A stretch of DNA of 64,000 bases, taken from positions 12,918,471 through 12,982,470 of the forward strand of contig NC_092096.1 of NCBI RefSeq assembly GCF_045679555.1, written 5' to 3'. The notes beneath the pieces are model-generated. The model was not told where the DNA came from and searched no databases. It worked only from the letters and a program-made list of their open reading frames with translations. How positions within the stretch are numbered: position 1 is the first letter of the stretch; each line of letters starts with the position of its first letter. The position numbers and the translations under genes were made by a program. Shown piece by piece: positions 10,995-22,200 of this stretch. This DNA is from Salvelinus alpinus (Eukaryota; Chordata; Actinopteri; Salmoniformes; Salmonidae).

Positions 10995-12513
10995 AGAACG
11001 GAGCATCTGTTCACGTGATGACATCACTGGGTGGAGCTTCCTGCCATCCAGGACCTGTATACCAGGTGGTGTCAGAGGAAGGCCACCCAAGTCGTAGACT
11101 GTTCTCTCTGCTACCACACGGTACCAATGTCTGGAAGCAACAGGACTCTGAACAGCTTCTATCCCCAAACCATAAGACTGCTAAACAAGACTCACACACA
11201 CTCAACTCTACCCACATGCTCTCACACCCCAACACACACACACACACTGGACTCGACCCACGTGCTCACACACACACAGTTCACACCCCAACACACATAC
11301 TGACCCCACACACACACACACACACACACTCGCTTTCACCACATAGGCTGCTACCACCGTCTATTATCTATCCTGTTGCCTAGTCACTTTACCCCTACCT
11401 AAATGTACATATCTACCTCAATTACCTAGTACCTCTGCACATCAACTCAGTACTGGTACTTCCTGTATATAGCCATGTTATTACCTCATACCCCTCCACA
11501 TCAACTCAGTACTGGTACTTCCTGTATATAGCCATGTTATTACCTCATACCCCTCCACATCAACTCAGTATTGGTACTTCCTGTATATAGCCATGTTATT
11601 ACCTGGTACTTCCTGTATATAGCCATGTTATTACCTCATACCCCTCCACATCAACTCAGTACTGGTACTTCCTGTATATAGCCATGTTATTACCTGGTAC
11701 TTCCTGTATATAGCCATGTTATTACCTCATACCCCTCCACATCAACTCAGTATTGGTACTTCCTGTATATAGCCATGTTATTACCTGGTACTTCCTGTAT
11801 ATAGCCATGTTATTACCTCATACCCCTCCACATCAACTCAGTATTGGTACTTCCTGTATATAGCCATGTTATTACCTGGTACTTCCTGTATATAGCCATG
11901 TTATTACCTCATACCCGTTTACATCAACTCAGTATTGGTACTTCCTGTATATAGCCATGTTATTACCTGGTACTTCCTGTATATAGCCATGTTATTACCT
12001 CATACCCCTCCACATCAACTCAGTATTGGTACTTCCTGTATATAGCCATGTTATTACCTGGTACTTCCTGTATATAGCCATGTTATTACCTCATACCCGT
12101 TTACATCAACTCAGTATTGGTACTTCCTGTATATAGCCATGTTATTACCTGGTACTTCCTGTATATAGCCATGTTATTACCTCATACCCGTTTACATCAA
12201 CTCAGTATTGGTACTTCCTGTATATAGCCATGTTATTACCTGGTACTTCCTGTATATAGCCATGTTATTACCTCATACCCGTTTACATCAACTCAGTATT
12301 GGTACTTCCTGTATATAGCCATGTTATTACCTGGTACTTCCTGTATATAGCCATGTTATTTTTACTCACTGTGTATTTATGCCTCGTGTCACGTTCTACA
12401 TTTTTTATGTTCGACTCTGCGTTGTTGGTAAAGGGCCCGTCAGGAAGCATTTCACTGTTAGTCTACACCTGTTGTTTACAAAGCATGTGACAAATAAACA
12501 TTTGATGTGATGA
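10995..12513 (+). mobile_element. L2-like LINE 3' end, with an internally expanded minisatellite
   Basis: From about 11033 the plus strand reads ELPAIQDLYTRWCQRKATQV and later NSFYPQTIRLLNK, the C-terminus of an L2-like LINE ORF2, degraded by indels. The 3' UTR follows and ends with AAGCATGTGACAAATAAACA near 12480-12513. The UTR is stretched by an array at 11440-12360. CA-rich runs occur at 11210-11330. Same family, opposite orientation, at 58892-61125. Confidence 0.82.
11440..12360. repeat. Compound minisatellite, 59 bp + 32 bp (91-bp) unit, in a LINE 3' UTR
   Basis: The larger unit holds CACATCAACTCAGTATTGGT; the 32-bp unit is TATTACCTGGTACTTCCTGT followed by ATATAGCCATGT. They alternate to give a 91-bp period. 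The shared core GTACTTCCTGTATATAGCC corresponds to the GTACCCCCTGTATATAGCC segment normally present once in this LINE's 3' UTR. Confidence 0.9.
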
Positions 12514-12704
12514 AGTACTACAGATGCTTTTCAAAACTGGAGGACGGCCATTTTAACCCTGTAGGCACCTGCAACTTACTACAAGTAGAATAAATTACAC
12601 TTGCCGAGAATTACTTGCCTCCAAAGAAAATTATTCGATTTTTGAATAATTTGGTCCAGACCATTTTTTAGTTGGAAGTGAAAAATCTTAATAAAAAAAA
12701 TAGA
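12514..12704. other. Unique AT-rich spacer
   Basis: No repeat, gene or RNA recognised between the LINE tail and the SINE. Confidence 0.4.
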
Positions 12705-12937
12705 TATTTTTTTATTTAACCTTTATTTAACTTGGCAAGTCAGTTTAGATTTTTTTTACAATGACGGCCTACCCCGGCCAAACACAGACGACGATGGGCC
12801 AATTGTGCGCTGCCCTATGGGACTCCAAATCACAGCCGGATGTTATACAACCTGGATTTCGAACCAGGGAATGTAGTGACGCCTCTTGCACTGTGATGCA
12901 GTACCTTAGACCGCTGCGCCGTTCGGGAGCCCTGAAT
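12705..12937 (-). mobile_element. tRNA-derived SINE (SlmI-like), minus orientation
   Basis: Read on the minus strand it begins with GGCTCCCGAACGGCGCAGCG, has a B-box-like GGTTCGAAATCCAGG, a body containing GGCGCACAATTGGCCCATCG, and ends with ACTTGCCAAGTTAAATAAAG. This is a widespread salmonid SINE arrangement with a tRNA-like head. The exact family name (SlmI) is from memory and tentative. The plus-strand open frame at 12761-13021 lies inside it and is not a gene. Confidence 0.82.
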
Positions 12938-13204
12938 TTCAGTTTCGGTCACATTTTTTGGGGGTCCTGTGCCAGTTGTAAATCAAACACCATTAGATTG
13001 GTGAAATTTGACATATGTTAGAAGAAATATTGAATTGTGAAATGATATTAATATAGTTGACTGCAACAAATGGACTGACTTCCATAGAGCCTGAAGCCCT
13101 CTAGTGGTGAATATAGGAATTACACTGACACCCACTTAAATTACCATCATACGCAAGGAAACCGTTTAACCTCTCTTTCTGGCCATTATATCTGCTAACA
13201 AAGG
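12938..13204. other. Unique spacer
   Basis: Contains no feature I can identify; it leads into the next minisatellite. Confidence 0.4.
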
Positions 13205-14010
13205 TGCAGAGAAGAACCTACAGGGGGATAACAGCAGAGAGGAACCTAAAGGGGGATAACAGCAGAGAGGAACCTACAGGGGGGATAACAGCAGAGAGGA
13301 ACCTACAGGGGGGATAACAGCAGAGAGGAACCTACAGGGGGGATAACAGCAGAGAGGAACCTACAGGGGGGATAACAGCAGAGAGGAACCTACAGGGGGG
13401 ATAACAGCAGAGAGGAACCTACAGGGGGGATAACAGCAGAGAGGAACCTACAGGGGGGATAACAGCAGAGAGGAACCTACAGGGGGGATAACAGCAGAGA
13501 GGAACCTACAGGGGGGATAACAGCAGAGAGGAACCTACAGGGGGGATAACAGCAGAGAGGAACCTACAGGGGGGATAACAGCAGAGAGGAACCTACAGGG
13601 GGGATAACAGCAGAGAGGAACCTACAGGGGGGATAACAGCAGAGAGGAACCTACAGGGGGGATAACAGCAGAGAGGAACCTACAGGGGGGATAACAGCAG
13701 AGAGGAACCTACAGGGGGGGATAACAGCAGAGAGGAACCTCCAGGGGGGATAACAGCAGAGAGGAACCTACAGGGGGGATAACAGCAGAGAGGAACCTAC
13801 AGGGGGATAACAGCAGAGAGGAACCTACAGGGGGGATAACAGCAGAGAGGAACCTACAGGGGGGATAACAGCAGAGAGGAACCTACAGGGGGGATAACAG
13901 CAGAGAGGAACCTACAGGGGGATAACAGCAGAGAGGAACCTACAGGGGGATAACAGCAGAGAGGAACCTACAAGGGGATAACAGCAGAGAGGAACCTACA
14001 GGGGGATAAT
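13205..14010. repeat. Minisatellite, 29-bp unit (about 28 copies)
   Basis: The unit is CAGAGAGGAACCTACAGGGG plus GGATAACAG. Copies differ mainly in the G-run, from 5 to 7, giving 28 to 30 bp; the last six copies have the shorter run. This pattern fits polymerase slippage on the G-run. Confidence 0.95.
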
Positions 14011-14087
14011 TAATGTATTCTGCCTTCTTCAGAGTTAACCATGTACCTGTTGTGACTGTCCGTGATAAACATGAGACTTGAGATCCC

Positions 14088-14664
14088 CCTCTAGCCTCTC
14101 TCCCCCCCCACTCACTCTAGCCTCTCCCCCCACTCTAGCCTCTCCCCCCACTCTAGCCTCTCCCCCCACTCTAGCCTCTCCCCCCACTCTAGCCCCCATC
14201 CCCCCCCCCCTCTAGCCTCTCCCCCCCCCCTAGCCTCCCCCCCCCTCTAGCCTCCCCCCCCCCCTAGCCCCCCCCCTAGCCTCTCCCCCCCCCTCTAGCC
14301 TCTCCCCCCCCCCCTAGCCTCTCCCCCCCCCCTCTAGCCTCTCCCCCCCCCCTAGCCTCTCCCCCCCCCTCTAGCCTCCCCCCCCCCCTCTAGCCTCTCC
14401 CCCCCCCCCCCTCTAGCCTCTCCCCCCCCCTCTAGCCTCTCCCCCTCCCCCCCTAGCCTCTCCCCCCCCTCTAGCCCCCCCCCCCTAGCCTCTCCCCCCC
14501 CCCTCTAGCCTCTCCCCCCCCCCCTCTAGCCTCTCCCCCCCCCCCTCTAGCCTCTCCCCCTCCCCCCCTAGCCTCTCCCCCCCCCTCTAGCCTCTCCCCC
14601 CCCCCCCTAGCCTCTCCCCCTCCCCCCCTAGCCTCTCCCCCTCCCCCCCTAGCCTCTCCCCCTC
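14088..14664. repeat. C-rich low-complexity array
   Basis: About 575 bp of CTCTAGCCTCTCCCCCCC-type units of about 16 to 25 bp, with C-runs of 5 to 12. The minus (transcribed) strand is the G-rich one, with many G-runs of 5 or more, so G-quadruplex folding in intron 5 RNA is possible. C-run lengths in an assembly are unreliable here. Confidence 0.9.
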
Positions 14665-14671
14665 AGACACA

Positions 14672-14800
14672 GCATGTGTTTCTAGTTATATCTTTCTCTC
14701 TACATAGTTGGAAAAGGTAAAGCCCTAAAGTAAGCATTTCAATGTCTAAACCTGCCTGTTGTTTAGGAAAGCATGTGACAAATAAAATGCATTACATTTT
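14672..14800 (+). mobile_element. L2-like LINE 3' tail fragment
   Basis: TAAGCATTTCAATGTCTAAA followed by CCTGCCTGTTGTTTAGGAAAGCATGTGACAAATAAA (split here for length) matches the end of the LINE 3' UTR seen at 12450-12513. Only the last 80 bp or so are left. Confidence 0.7.
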
Positions 14801-14854
14801 TAGTTTTTAACTGAACCTGGCAGAGCGGAAGCTGAACAGAAACCACTTTCAGGA

Positions 14855-14970
14855 TGTGTACCAAATGGTGCCCTATTCCCTATATAGTGCACTACTTTCT
14901 ACCAGGGCTCATAGGACCATGGCCAAAAGTAGTGCACTATATAGGGAATAGGGTGCCATTTGGGACACAC
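14855..14970. mobile_element. Palindromic MITE, complete copy
   Basis: Nearly perfect inverted repeat with arms of about 50 bp. The left arm contains CCAAATGGTGCCCTATTCCC and TATATAGTGCACTACTTT; the right arm is its reverse complement ending CCATTTGGGACAC. Partial copies occur at about 1409-1500, 47582-47672, 49200-49282, 58560-58640 and 61120-61145. The 37-bp array at 1648 derives from this family. No coding capacity. Confidence 0.85.
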
Positions 14971-15160
14971 ACTCAGTTTCAACGCCTGTTCACATGCTGC
15001 CACAGAACCAACCAGACCACCTGGTGTGTGGGCGCCGGGTCACTTTGTTTTTTTACAGCAGAATAGTCTACATCTGGCTGGGGGGGGGGGGGGGTTCATA
15101 CTTTCCTACAAGCAATCATCTCCAGCACTGGGAAAGACTTTCAATTCTGGAGCGCGGTGT
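14971..15160. other. Unique intronic stretch with a poly-G run
   Basis: Contains a G-run of about 13 at 15081-15094. No exon found. Confidence 0.4.
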
Positions 15161-15311
15161 GTTCTGGACTGTATCTGTCCAGGGCGTGACAGCTCTGCTC
15201 GGTCCACTAGTGACTGTCTGTATAACCTGTGATTGTGTTCTGGACTGTATCTGTCCAGGGCGTGACAGCTCTGCTCGGTCCACTAGTGACTGTCTGTATA
15301 ACCTGTAATTG
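15161..15311. repeat. 76-bp direct duplication
   Basis: Two near-identical 76-bp copies, each starting GTTCTGGACTGTATCTGTCC and ending TGTATAACCTGT plus GATT or AATT. Confidence 0.93.
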
Positions 15312-15507
15312 TGTTCATCATGGGACTGGGCTTGGGCCTTGGCTGACATAGGATAGTGGCCCTTTGAGGAACACAAAGATCACCACACACCCAGTGTAAC
15401 CAGTGGCAATACATACAACACTATTCCCTGGCTTTTTCATTGCTAAAGTTTTTAAAAAACTTTTAGAAAATTTGAATGAAGTGGAATAAGTTGTATTAGA
15501 CTCACCG
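15312..15507. other. Unique intronic spacer
   Basis: No gene or repeat recognised. A GTGAGT on the minus strand next to the following array looks like a splice donor, but no exon supports it. Confidence 0.35.
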
Positions 15508-15803
15508 AGCCCCGCTCCCTCACCTGGCCCCGTCTCCCTCACCTGGCCCCGCTCCCTCACCTGGCCCCGCTCCCTCACCTGGCCCCGTCTCCCTCACCTG
15601 GCCCCGTCTCCCTCACCTGGCCCCGTCTCCCTCACCTGGCCCCGTCTCCCTCACCTGGCCCCGTCTCCCTCACCTGGCCCCGTCTCCCTCACCTGGCCCC
15701 GTCTCCCTCACCTGGCCCCGTCTCCCTCACCTGGCCCCGTCTCCCTCACCTGGCCCCGCTCCCTCACCTGGCCCCGCTCCCTCACCTAGCCCCGCTCCCT
15801 CAG
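15508..15803. repeat. Minisatellite, 19-bp unit (about 16 copies)
   Basis: The unit is CTCACCTGGCCCCGTCTCC, with 17-bp copies lacking TC (CCCCGCTCC) at both ends. Every minus-strand copy contains CCAGGTGAG, a perfect 5' splice-site look-alike. Confidence 0.94.
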
Positions 15804-15838
15804 TTCTGTCTTTGAGAGACTAAATTGAGTGTGTTTAT

Positions 15839-16034
15839 GTACTCTGTCAGCAGCATGGAGCTCAACATGTATATTTACTGTCTGGTCTACGTACTCTGTG
15901 AGCAGCATGTATATTTACTGTCTGGTCTACGTACTCTCTGATCAGCATGTATATTTACTGTCTGGTCTACGTACTCTGTGAGCAGCATGTACATTTACTG
16001 TCTGGTCTACGTACTCTGTGAGCAGCATGTACTT
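15839..16034. repeat. 40-bp tandem repeat seeded by the TBC1D15 exon 5 / intron 5 junction
   Basis: About four and a half copies of a 40-bp unit containing CTGGTCTACGTACTCTGTGA followed by GCAGCATGTA. On the minus strand each copy carries the last 17 or so bases of exon 5 plus the GTACGT donor. The copy nearest the exon supplies the authentic donor at 16014; look-alikes start at 15974, 15934, 15894 and, altered, 15842. Confidence 0.88.
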
Positions 16035-16240
16035 CCTGAGACAGTCCAGGAAGTCTTCACTACCTCCCTGGTGAAAGTGCAGGGCAGGCAGCTCCACCCC
16101 CATGTTGCGGTCTCGGAGGGTGAACACCAGGTAGGACCAGCCCTCCTCCTTCACCCTGACCGAGGCCAGGTCACGGAGACGGAAGAACAGCCGGGAACCC
16201 TTACTCTTCTCTGGGATGGGAGTGGGTTTAGGAGGAGCAC
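16015..16240 (-). CDS. tbc1d15: TBC1D15-like exon 5
   Basis: 226 nt. The acceptor is CTCTCTCCAG before 16240 and the donor GTACGT begins at 16014. It encodes [36 protein letters not shown] and [10 protein letters not shown]. The donor lies in a 40-bp tandem repeat. Confidence 0.87.
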
Positions 16241-19200
16241 CTGGAGAGAGAGGGAGAGAGAGAGAGGTTCAGATACAGGATATACACAGACATAGAAACA
16301 CACACAATGAGGTGAGAGAGAGAGAGAGAGAGAGAGAAGGAGGGAGAGAGGGTTTTAGATACAGGATATACACAGACATAGAAACACACACAATGAGGTG
16401 AGAGAGAGAGAGAGAGAGGAGGGAGAGAGGGGTTTAGATACAGGATATACACAGACATAGAAACACACACAATGAGGTGAGGGAGAGAGAGAGAGGGGCT
16501 TAGATACCCAACACTACAGATGCACACACACAGAAGAGACACACATAATGAGAGTGTGTGTGTGTATTCTCTCTAGGGGTTTTCCTAATGCAGAGAGACA
16601 AGCAACACAACGTCCATGCCACACTTCATCTAGAGTTGTATAGATCCATGTGTAATGCTTTTTAATTTGACTCTCTTGACATTTAAATGTCTGCAGAGCA
16701 GGAAGTAGCAGGAGGCCTGATTAATCCCCAGGGGCCTGCTGGAAAAGATTGATCGTACTGTGGGGAAACTGAAGCAATTAGTCTCCTCTCCTCCAACCAA
16801 CTTAATCATGGTCGCTCCGCTAAAGCAGCTTCTGGACGTTAAGAGGAGAGGTGTTTTGGAATTCCAGCCAGAGAGGAGGGAGGGAGAGAAATGATATGTA
16901 TATATACACACACACACATATATATATGAGAGAGACTGCTGCACGCTTAACCTTGTTTAGTCTTGCCAGGAAGAACCACAGAACGGCAAGGCCAAGAACA
17001 ACAATTATGTTGCATTGTGGTTCCAGTACTAGACTTGACAGTTCAAAGAAACCAGACATGTTTACAGCTACAGGTAATGACAATATATCAGCTGGACAGG
17101 TAACGAAGTGTGACATTTTGGCTCTCCATAGAGGAAGCATGATGATGCTAAATCATTGATATGTTCTCCATGACTTCCCCTGACTAAATAAAAAGGTTTT
17201 AAAAAATGGCCATTCTTCCGTGGCCTGCTCTGTTCTGCTGTGTTCTAGGGTGCTCTGCTGTGTTCTAGGGTGCTCTGCTGTGTTCTAGGGTGCTCTGCTG
17301 TGTTCTAGGGTGCTCTGCTGTGTTCTAGGGTGCTCTGCTGTGTTCTAGGGTGCTCTGCTGTGTTCTAGGGTGCTCTGCTGTGTCCTAGGGTGCTCTGCTG
17401 TGTCCTAGGGTGCTCTGCTGTGTCCTAGGGTGCTCTGCTGTGTCCTAGGGTGCTCTGCTGTGTCCTAGGGTGCTCTGCTGTGTCCTAGGGTGCTCTGCTG
17501 TGTTCTCTCCCACTCACCTTTTCCATTGTTGCTGGGTTTCTTCCTGAACTGAACAGTGTGAACCATGTCCCACTCAGTCTCACAGCTCAGCTGGTGCTCC
17601 ACCTGCCTGGGTGGGTGGTCTCCTGGGTCGTGGCTCGGACCCTGGTGCCGCTGGCCCCATTCAAACACGGAGCTAGACTCCTGGGAGAGAGAATACAGGT
17701 ATACTCAGACCCACCCACATACGGTACTATATACAGTACACACAACTACCCATATACTGTACTATCTACACTACTGTCCAAAAGTTTGGGGTCACTCAGA
17801 AATGTCCTTGTTTTCCATGAAAACATACCTGAAATTTGTTGCAAAATGAATAGGAAATAGTCAAGATGTTGACAAGGTTATAAATAATGATTTAATTGAA
17901 ATAATAATTATGTCCTTCAAACTTTGCTTTTGTCAAAGAATCCTCCATTTGCAGCAATTACAGCCTTGCAGACCTTTGGCATTCTAGTTGTCAATTGGTT
18001 GGGGTAATCTGAAGAGATTTCACCCCATGTTCCTGAAGCACCTCCCACAAGTTGGATTGGCTTGATGGGCCGTTCTTAGGTAACATACGGTCAAGCTGCT
18101 CCCACAACAGCTCAATAGGGTTGAGATCCGGTGACTGTGCTGGCCACTCCATTATAGACAGAACACCAGCTGACTGCTTCTTCCCTAAATAGTTATTGCA
18201 TAGTTTGGAGCTGTGCTTTGGGTCGTTGCCCTGTTGTAGGAGGAAATTGGCTCCAATTAAGTGCCGTCCACAGGGTATGGCGTTGCAAAATGGAGTGATA
18301 GCCTTCCTTCTTCCAAGATCCCTTTTACCCTGTACGAATCTCCCACTTCACCACCAAAGCACCCCCAGACCATCACATTGCCTCCACCACGCTTGACAGA
18401 TGGCGTCAAGCACTCCATCATCTTTTCTGCGTCTCATGAATCTTCTTCTTTGTGATCCGAACACCTCAAACTCTTATTCATCGGTCCATAACACTTTTTT
18501 CCCCCCAAAATCTTCCTCTGTCCAGTGTCTGTTCTATTTCCCATCTCAATCTTTTCTTTTTAATTGGCCAGTCTGAGATATGGCTTTTTCTTTGCAACTC
18601 TGCCCCTAGAAGGCCAGCATCCTGGAGTCGCCTCTTCACTGTTGACGTTGAGACTGGTGTTTTGCGGGTACTATTTAATGAAGCTGCCAGTTGAGGACAT
18701 GTGAGGCGTCTGTTTCTCAAACTAGACACACTAATGTACTTGCCCTTTTGCGCAGTTGTACACCGGGGCCTCCCACTCCTCTTTCTATTCTGGTTAGAAC
18801 CAGTTTGCACTGTTCTGTGAAAAGGGTTTTCTAATGATCAATTAGCCTTTAAAAATGATACATTTGGATTAGCTAACACAACGTGTCATTGGAACACAGG
18901 AGTGATGGTTGCTGATAAATGGGCATCTGTACGCCTATGTAGATATTCCATAAAAAATCTGCAATTTTTTGAAATGTCTAAGTGACCCCAAAATGTTGTA
19001 CTATCTATATACAGTACACACACACCCATATACAGTACTATATATATACAGTACATAGTTCTGGCTGGCTGTGTAGGTAGTGGTACAGATATATACATAA
19101 AAGGCTGGAAATACTATTAGAGAGGCTAATAAAATTAAACCGGTTTTGACAGAGAAAGAGAATAGGGGATGTTTTTTTTCCTCCACAGAGAACCTAACGG

Positions 19201-22200
19201 ACAGACATCTGTCCTGAGTGGCTGATAGAGAGAGGAGAGTTAGTTTCTATGAAGAGATGAGCTAGCTATGTGTGTTCATCTCAACCGGGATGAACCATTA
19301 TAGATTCAGGATATACTTTAGGGCTTTGGTTTCCTGTTGCATCTCTGCTATCAGGGTTTTTATTTCAGTCAGAGATCACTAGAACATCTTTATTCTAGCG
19401 CAGCAGAGAAACAGAGACAGGAAACATGAAGCGATGCTGCTGTCACATGACCAAGGTGATTGGAGCCAGAGTGTGGTTTGACAGTCATCATCGAGCTCTC
19501 AAGACAACTGATGTGTCACCATGGATACAGCCAAGCCAACATACAGTGGGGAGAACAAGTATTTGATACACTGCCGATTTTGCAGGTTTTCCTACTTACA
19601 AAGCATGTAGAGGTCTGTAATTTTTATCATAGGTACACTTCAACTATGAGAGACGGAATCTAAAACAAAAATCCAGAAAATCACATTGTATGATTTTTAA
19701 GTAATTAATTTGCATTTTATTGCATGACATAAGTATTTGATCACCTACCAACCAGTAAGAATTCCGGCTCTCACAGACCTGTTAGTTTTTCTTTAAGAAG
19801 CCCTCCTGTTCTCCACTCATTACCTGTATTAACTGCACCTGTTTGAACTCGTTACCTGTATAAAAGACACCTGTCCACACACAATCAAACAGATTCCAAC
19901 CTCTCCACAATGGCCAAGACCAGAGAGCTGTGTAAGGACATCAGGGATAAAATTGTAGACCTGCACAAGGCTGGGATGGGCTACAGGACAATAGGCAAGC
20001 AGCTTGGTGAGAAGGAAACAACTGTTGGCGCAATTATTAGAAAATGGAAGAAGTTCAAGATGACGGTCAATCACCCTCGGTCTGGGGCTCCATGCAAGAT
20101 CTCACCTCGTGGGGCATCAATGATCATGAGGAAGGTGAGGGATCAGCCCAGAACTACACGGCAGGACCTGGTCAATGACCTGAAGAGAGCTGGGACCACA
20201 GTCTCAAAGAAAACCATTAGTAACACACTACGCCGTCATGGATTAAAATCCTGCAGCGCACACAAGGTCCCCCTGCTCAAGCAGGCGCATGTCCAGGCCC
20301 GTCTGAAGTTTGCCAATGACCATCTGGATGATCCAGAGGAGGAATGGGAGAAGGTCATGTGGTCTGATGATTCAAAAATAGAGCTTTTTGGTCTAAACTC
20401 CACTCGCCGTGTTTGGAGGAAGAAGAAGGATGAGTACAACCCCAAGAACACCATCCCAACCGTGAAGCATGGAGGTGGAAACATCATTCTTTGGGGATGC
20501 TTTTCTGCAAAGGGGACAGGACGACTGCACCGTATTGAGGGGAGGATGGATGGGGCCATGTATTGCGAGATCTTAGCCAACAACCTCCTTCCCTCAGTAA
20601 GAGCATTGATGATGGGTCGTGGCTGGGTCTTCCAGCATGACAACGACCCGAAACACACAGCCAGGGCAACTAAGGAGTGGCTCCGTAAGAAGTATCTCAA
20701 GGTCCTGGAGTGGCCTAGCCAGTCTCCAGACCTAAACCCAATAGAAAATCTTTGGAGGGAGCTGAAAGTCCGTATTGCCCAGCGACAGCCCCGAAACCTG
20801 AAGGATCTGGAGAAGGTCTGTATGGAGGAGTGGGCCAAAATCCCTGCTGCAGTGTGTGCAAACCTGGTCAAGAACTACAGGAAACGTATGATCTCTGTAA
20901 TTGCAAACAAATGATTCTGTACCAAATATTAAGTTCTGCTTTTCTGATGTATCAAATACTTATGTCATGCAATAAAATGCAAATTAATTACTTAAAAATC
21001 ATACAATGTGATTTTCTGGATTTTTGTTTTAGATTCCGTCTCTCACAGTTGAAGTGTACCTATGATAAAAATTACAGACCTCTACATGCTTTTTAAGTAG
21101 GAAAATCTGCAAAATCGGCAGTGTATCAAATACTTGTTCTCCCCACTGTATACAATGTGGAGTGTTGTCATCCTAAATCGTGACTAATGTTCCCTTTAAG
21201 CTGCGCCGACACCCCGCAGAAGAAATATCAGCCCGCGCAGAGAAGCACGAGATTGAACTTCACTCAACTTTAGAGAGTTTTCCCCCCTTTAGTTAACACT
21301 ATCAACGTTTCCCTTCACTGTGGGAATTGTGATCCGAGTCAATGCGTTATTAGCCACTTTCAACGCAACATCCCGAAACAAAACTAATTGTGCAAGACTT
21401 AGTAGGCAAAACTAACTATGCAAGAGATTTGTTTTTTGTAGGCAGAACACATCGGTGTATGATTCTATTGCATTGACAGGCACCACTCAGCCCGTACTCT
21501 ACAGACCGGTGGCATAACCAATCAGAGCTGCAGTAGGCCTATATATACATAAACTGGGTGGTTCAAGCCCTGAAAGCTGATTGGCTGACAGCCGTGGTAT
21601 ATCAGACCGTATACCACGGGTATGACAAAACATTGTTTTACTGTTCTAATTACATTGGTATTAGCCCAGTTATAGATCATCTGTAGTCAGCAATAGGATA
21701 GTGGTTGCTTCCTGCAAGACCACAAAACCTGTACATTTCTAGACATCTTTGAAACGTGAGTCAGGTAAAGAGCTTTTTTTTTGTCTTAAAGGGGCAGTGT
21801 TGTATTTTGAGACAAGCTTGAATAATCTAAGTATCCAATAGGCAGAGGGTAGTATAATTTGTCTGGTTCTCTGTAATAATGTTGGAATAATAATGACATT
21901 TTCTTTTGTAAAGTGGTTTCTTGCATCAAACACCATTTTCAGTCACCTCCTTGTCTGAAGGACGAGTGGATAAAACAGGTTCATGTCAAGACCTGGGTGT
22001 ATTTTGTTAAAAAATCTCATGGAATGTAGGCCTACATTGAACACCACACATTGGCTGCTACTGTAGGCTGAACGATAGAACAGCTATTTCCATGTTAAAC
22101 AAATTGCACTGTGTCTGTATTATCAGCACCGGACAACAGTTGTGGCCGAGCCAATTAGCAGTGTTTCTATATGAATTTACCAGTAAGATTGATAAGAGTC

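Noticed and set aside
15942..16154. A separate small protein starting at the internal Met of TBC1D15 exon 5
   Set aside because: It is exon 5 read through its donor into the 40-bp repeat; the exon joins in phase to exon 4.
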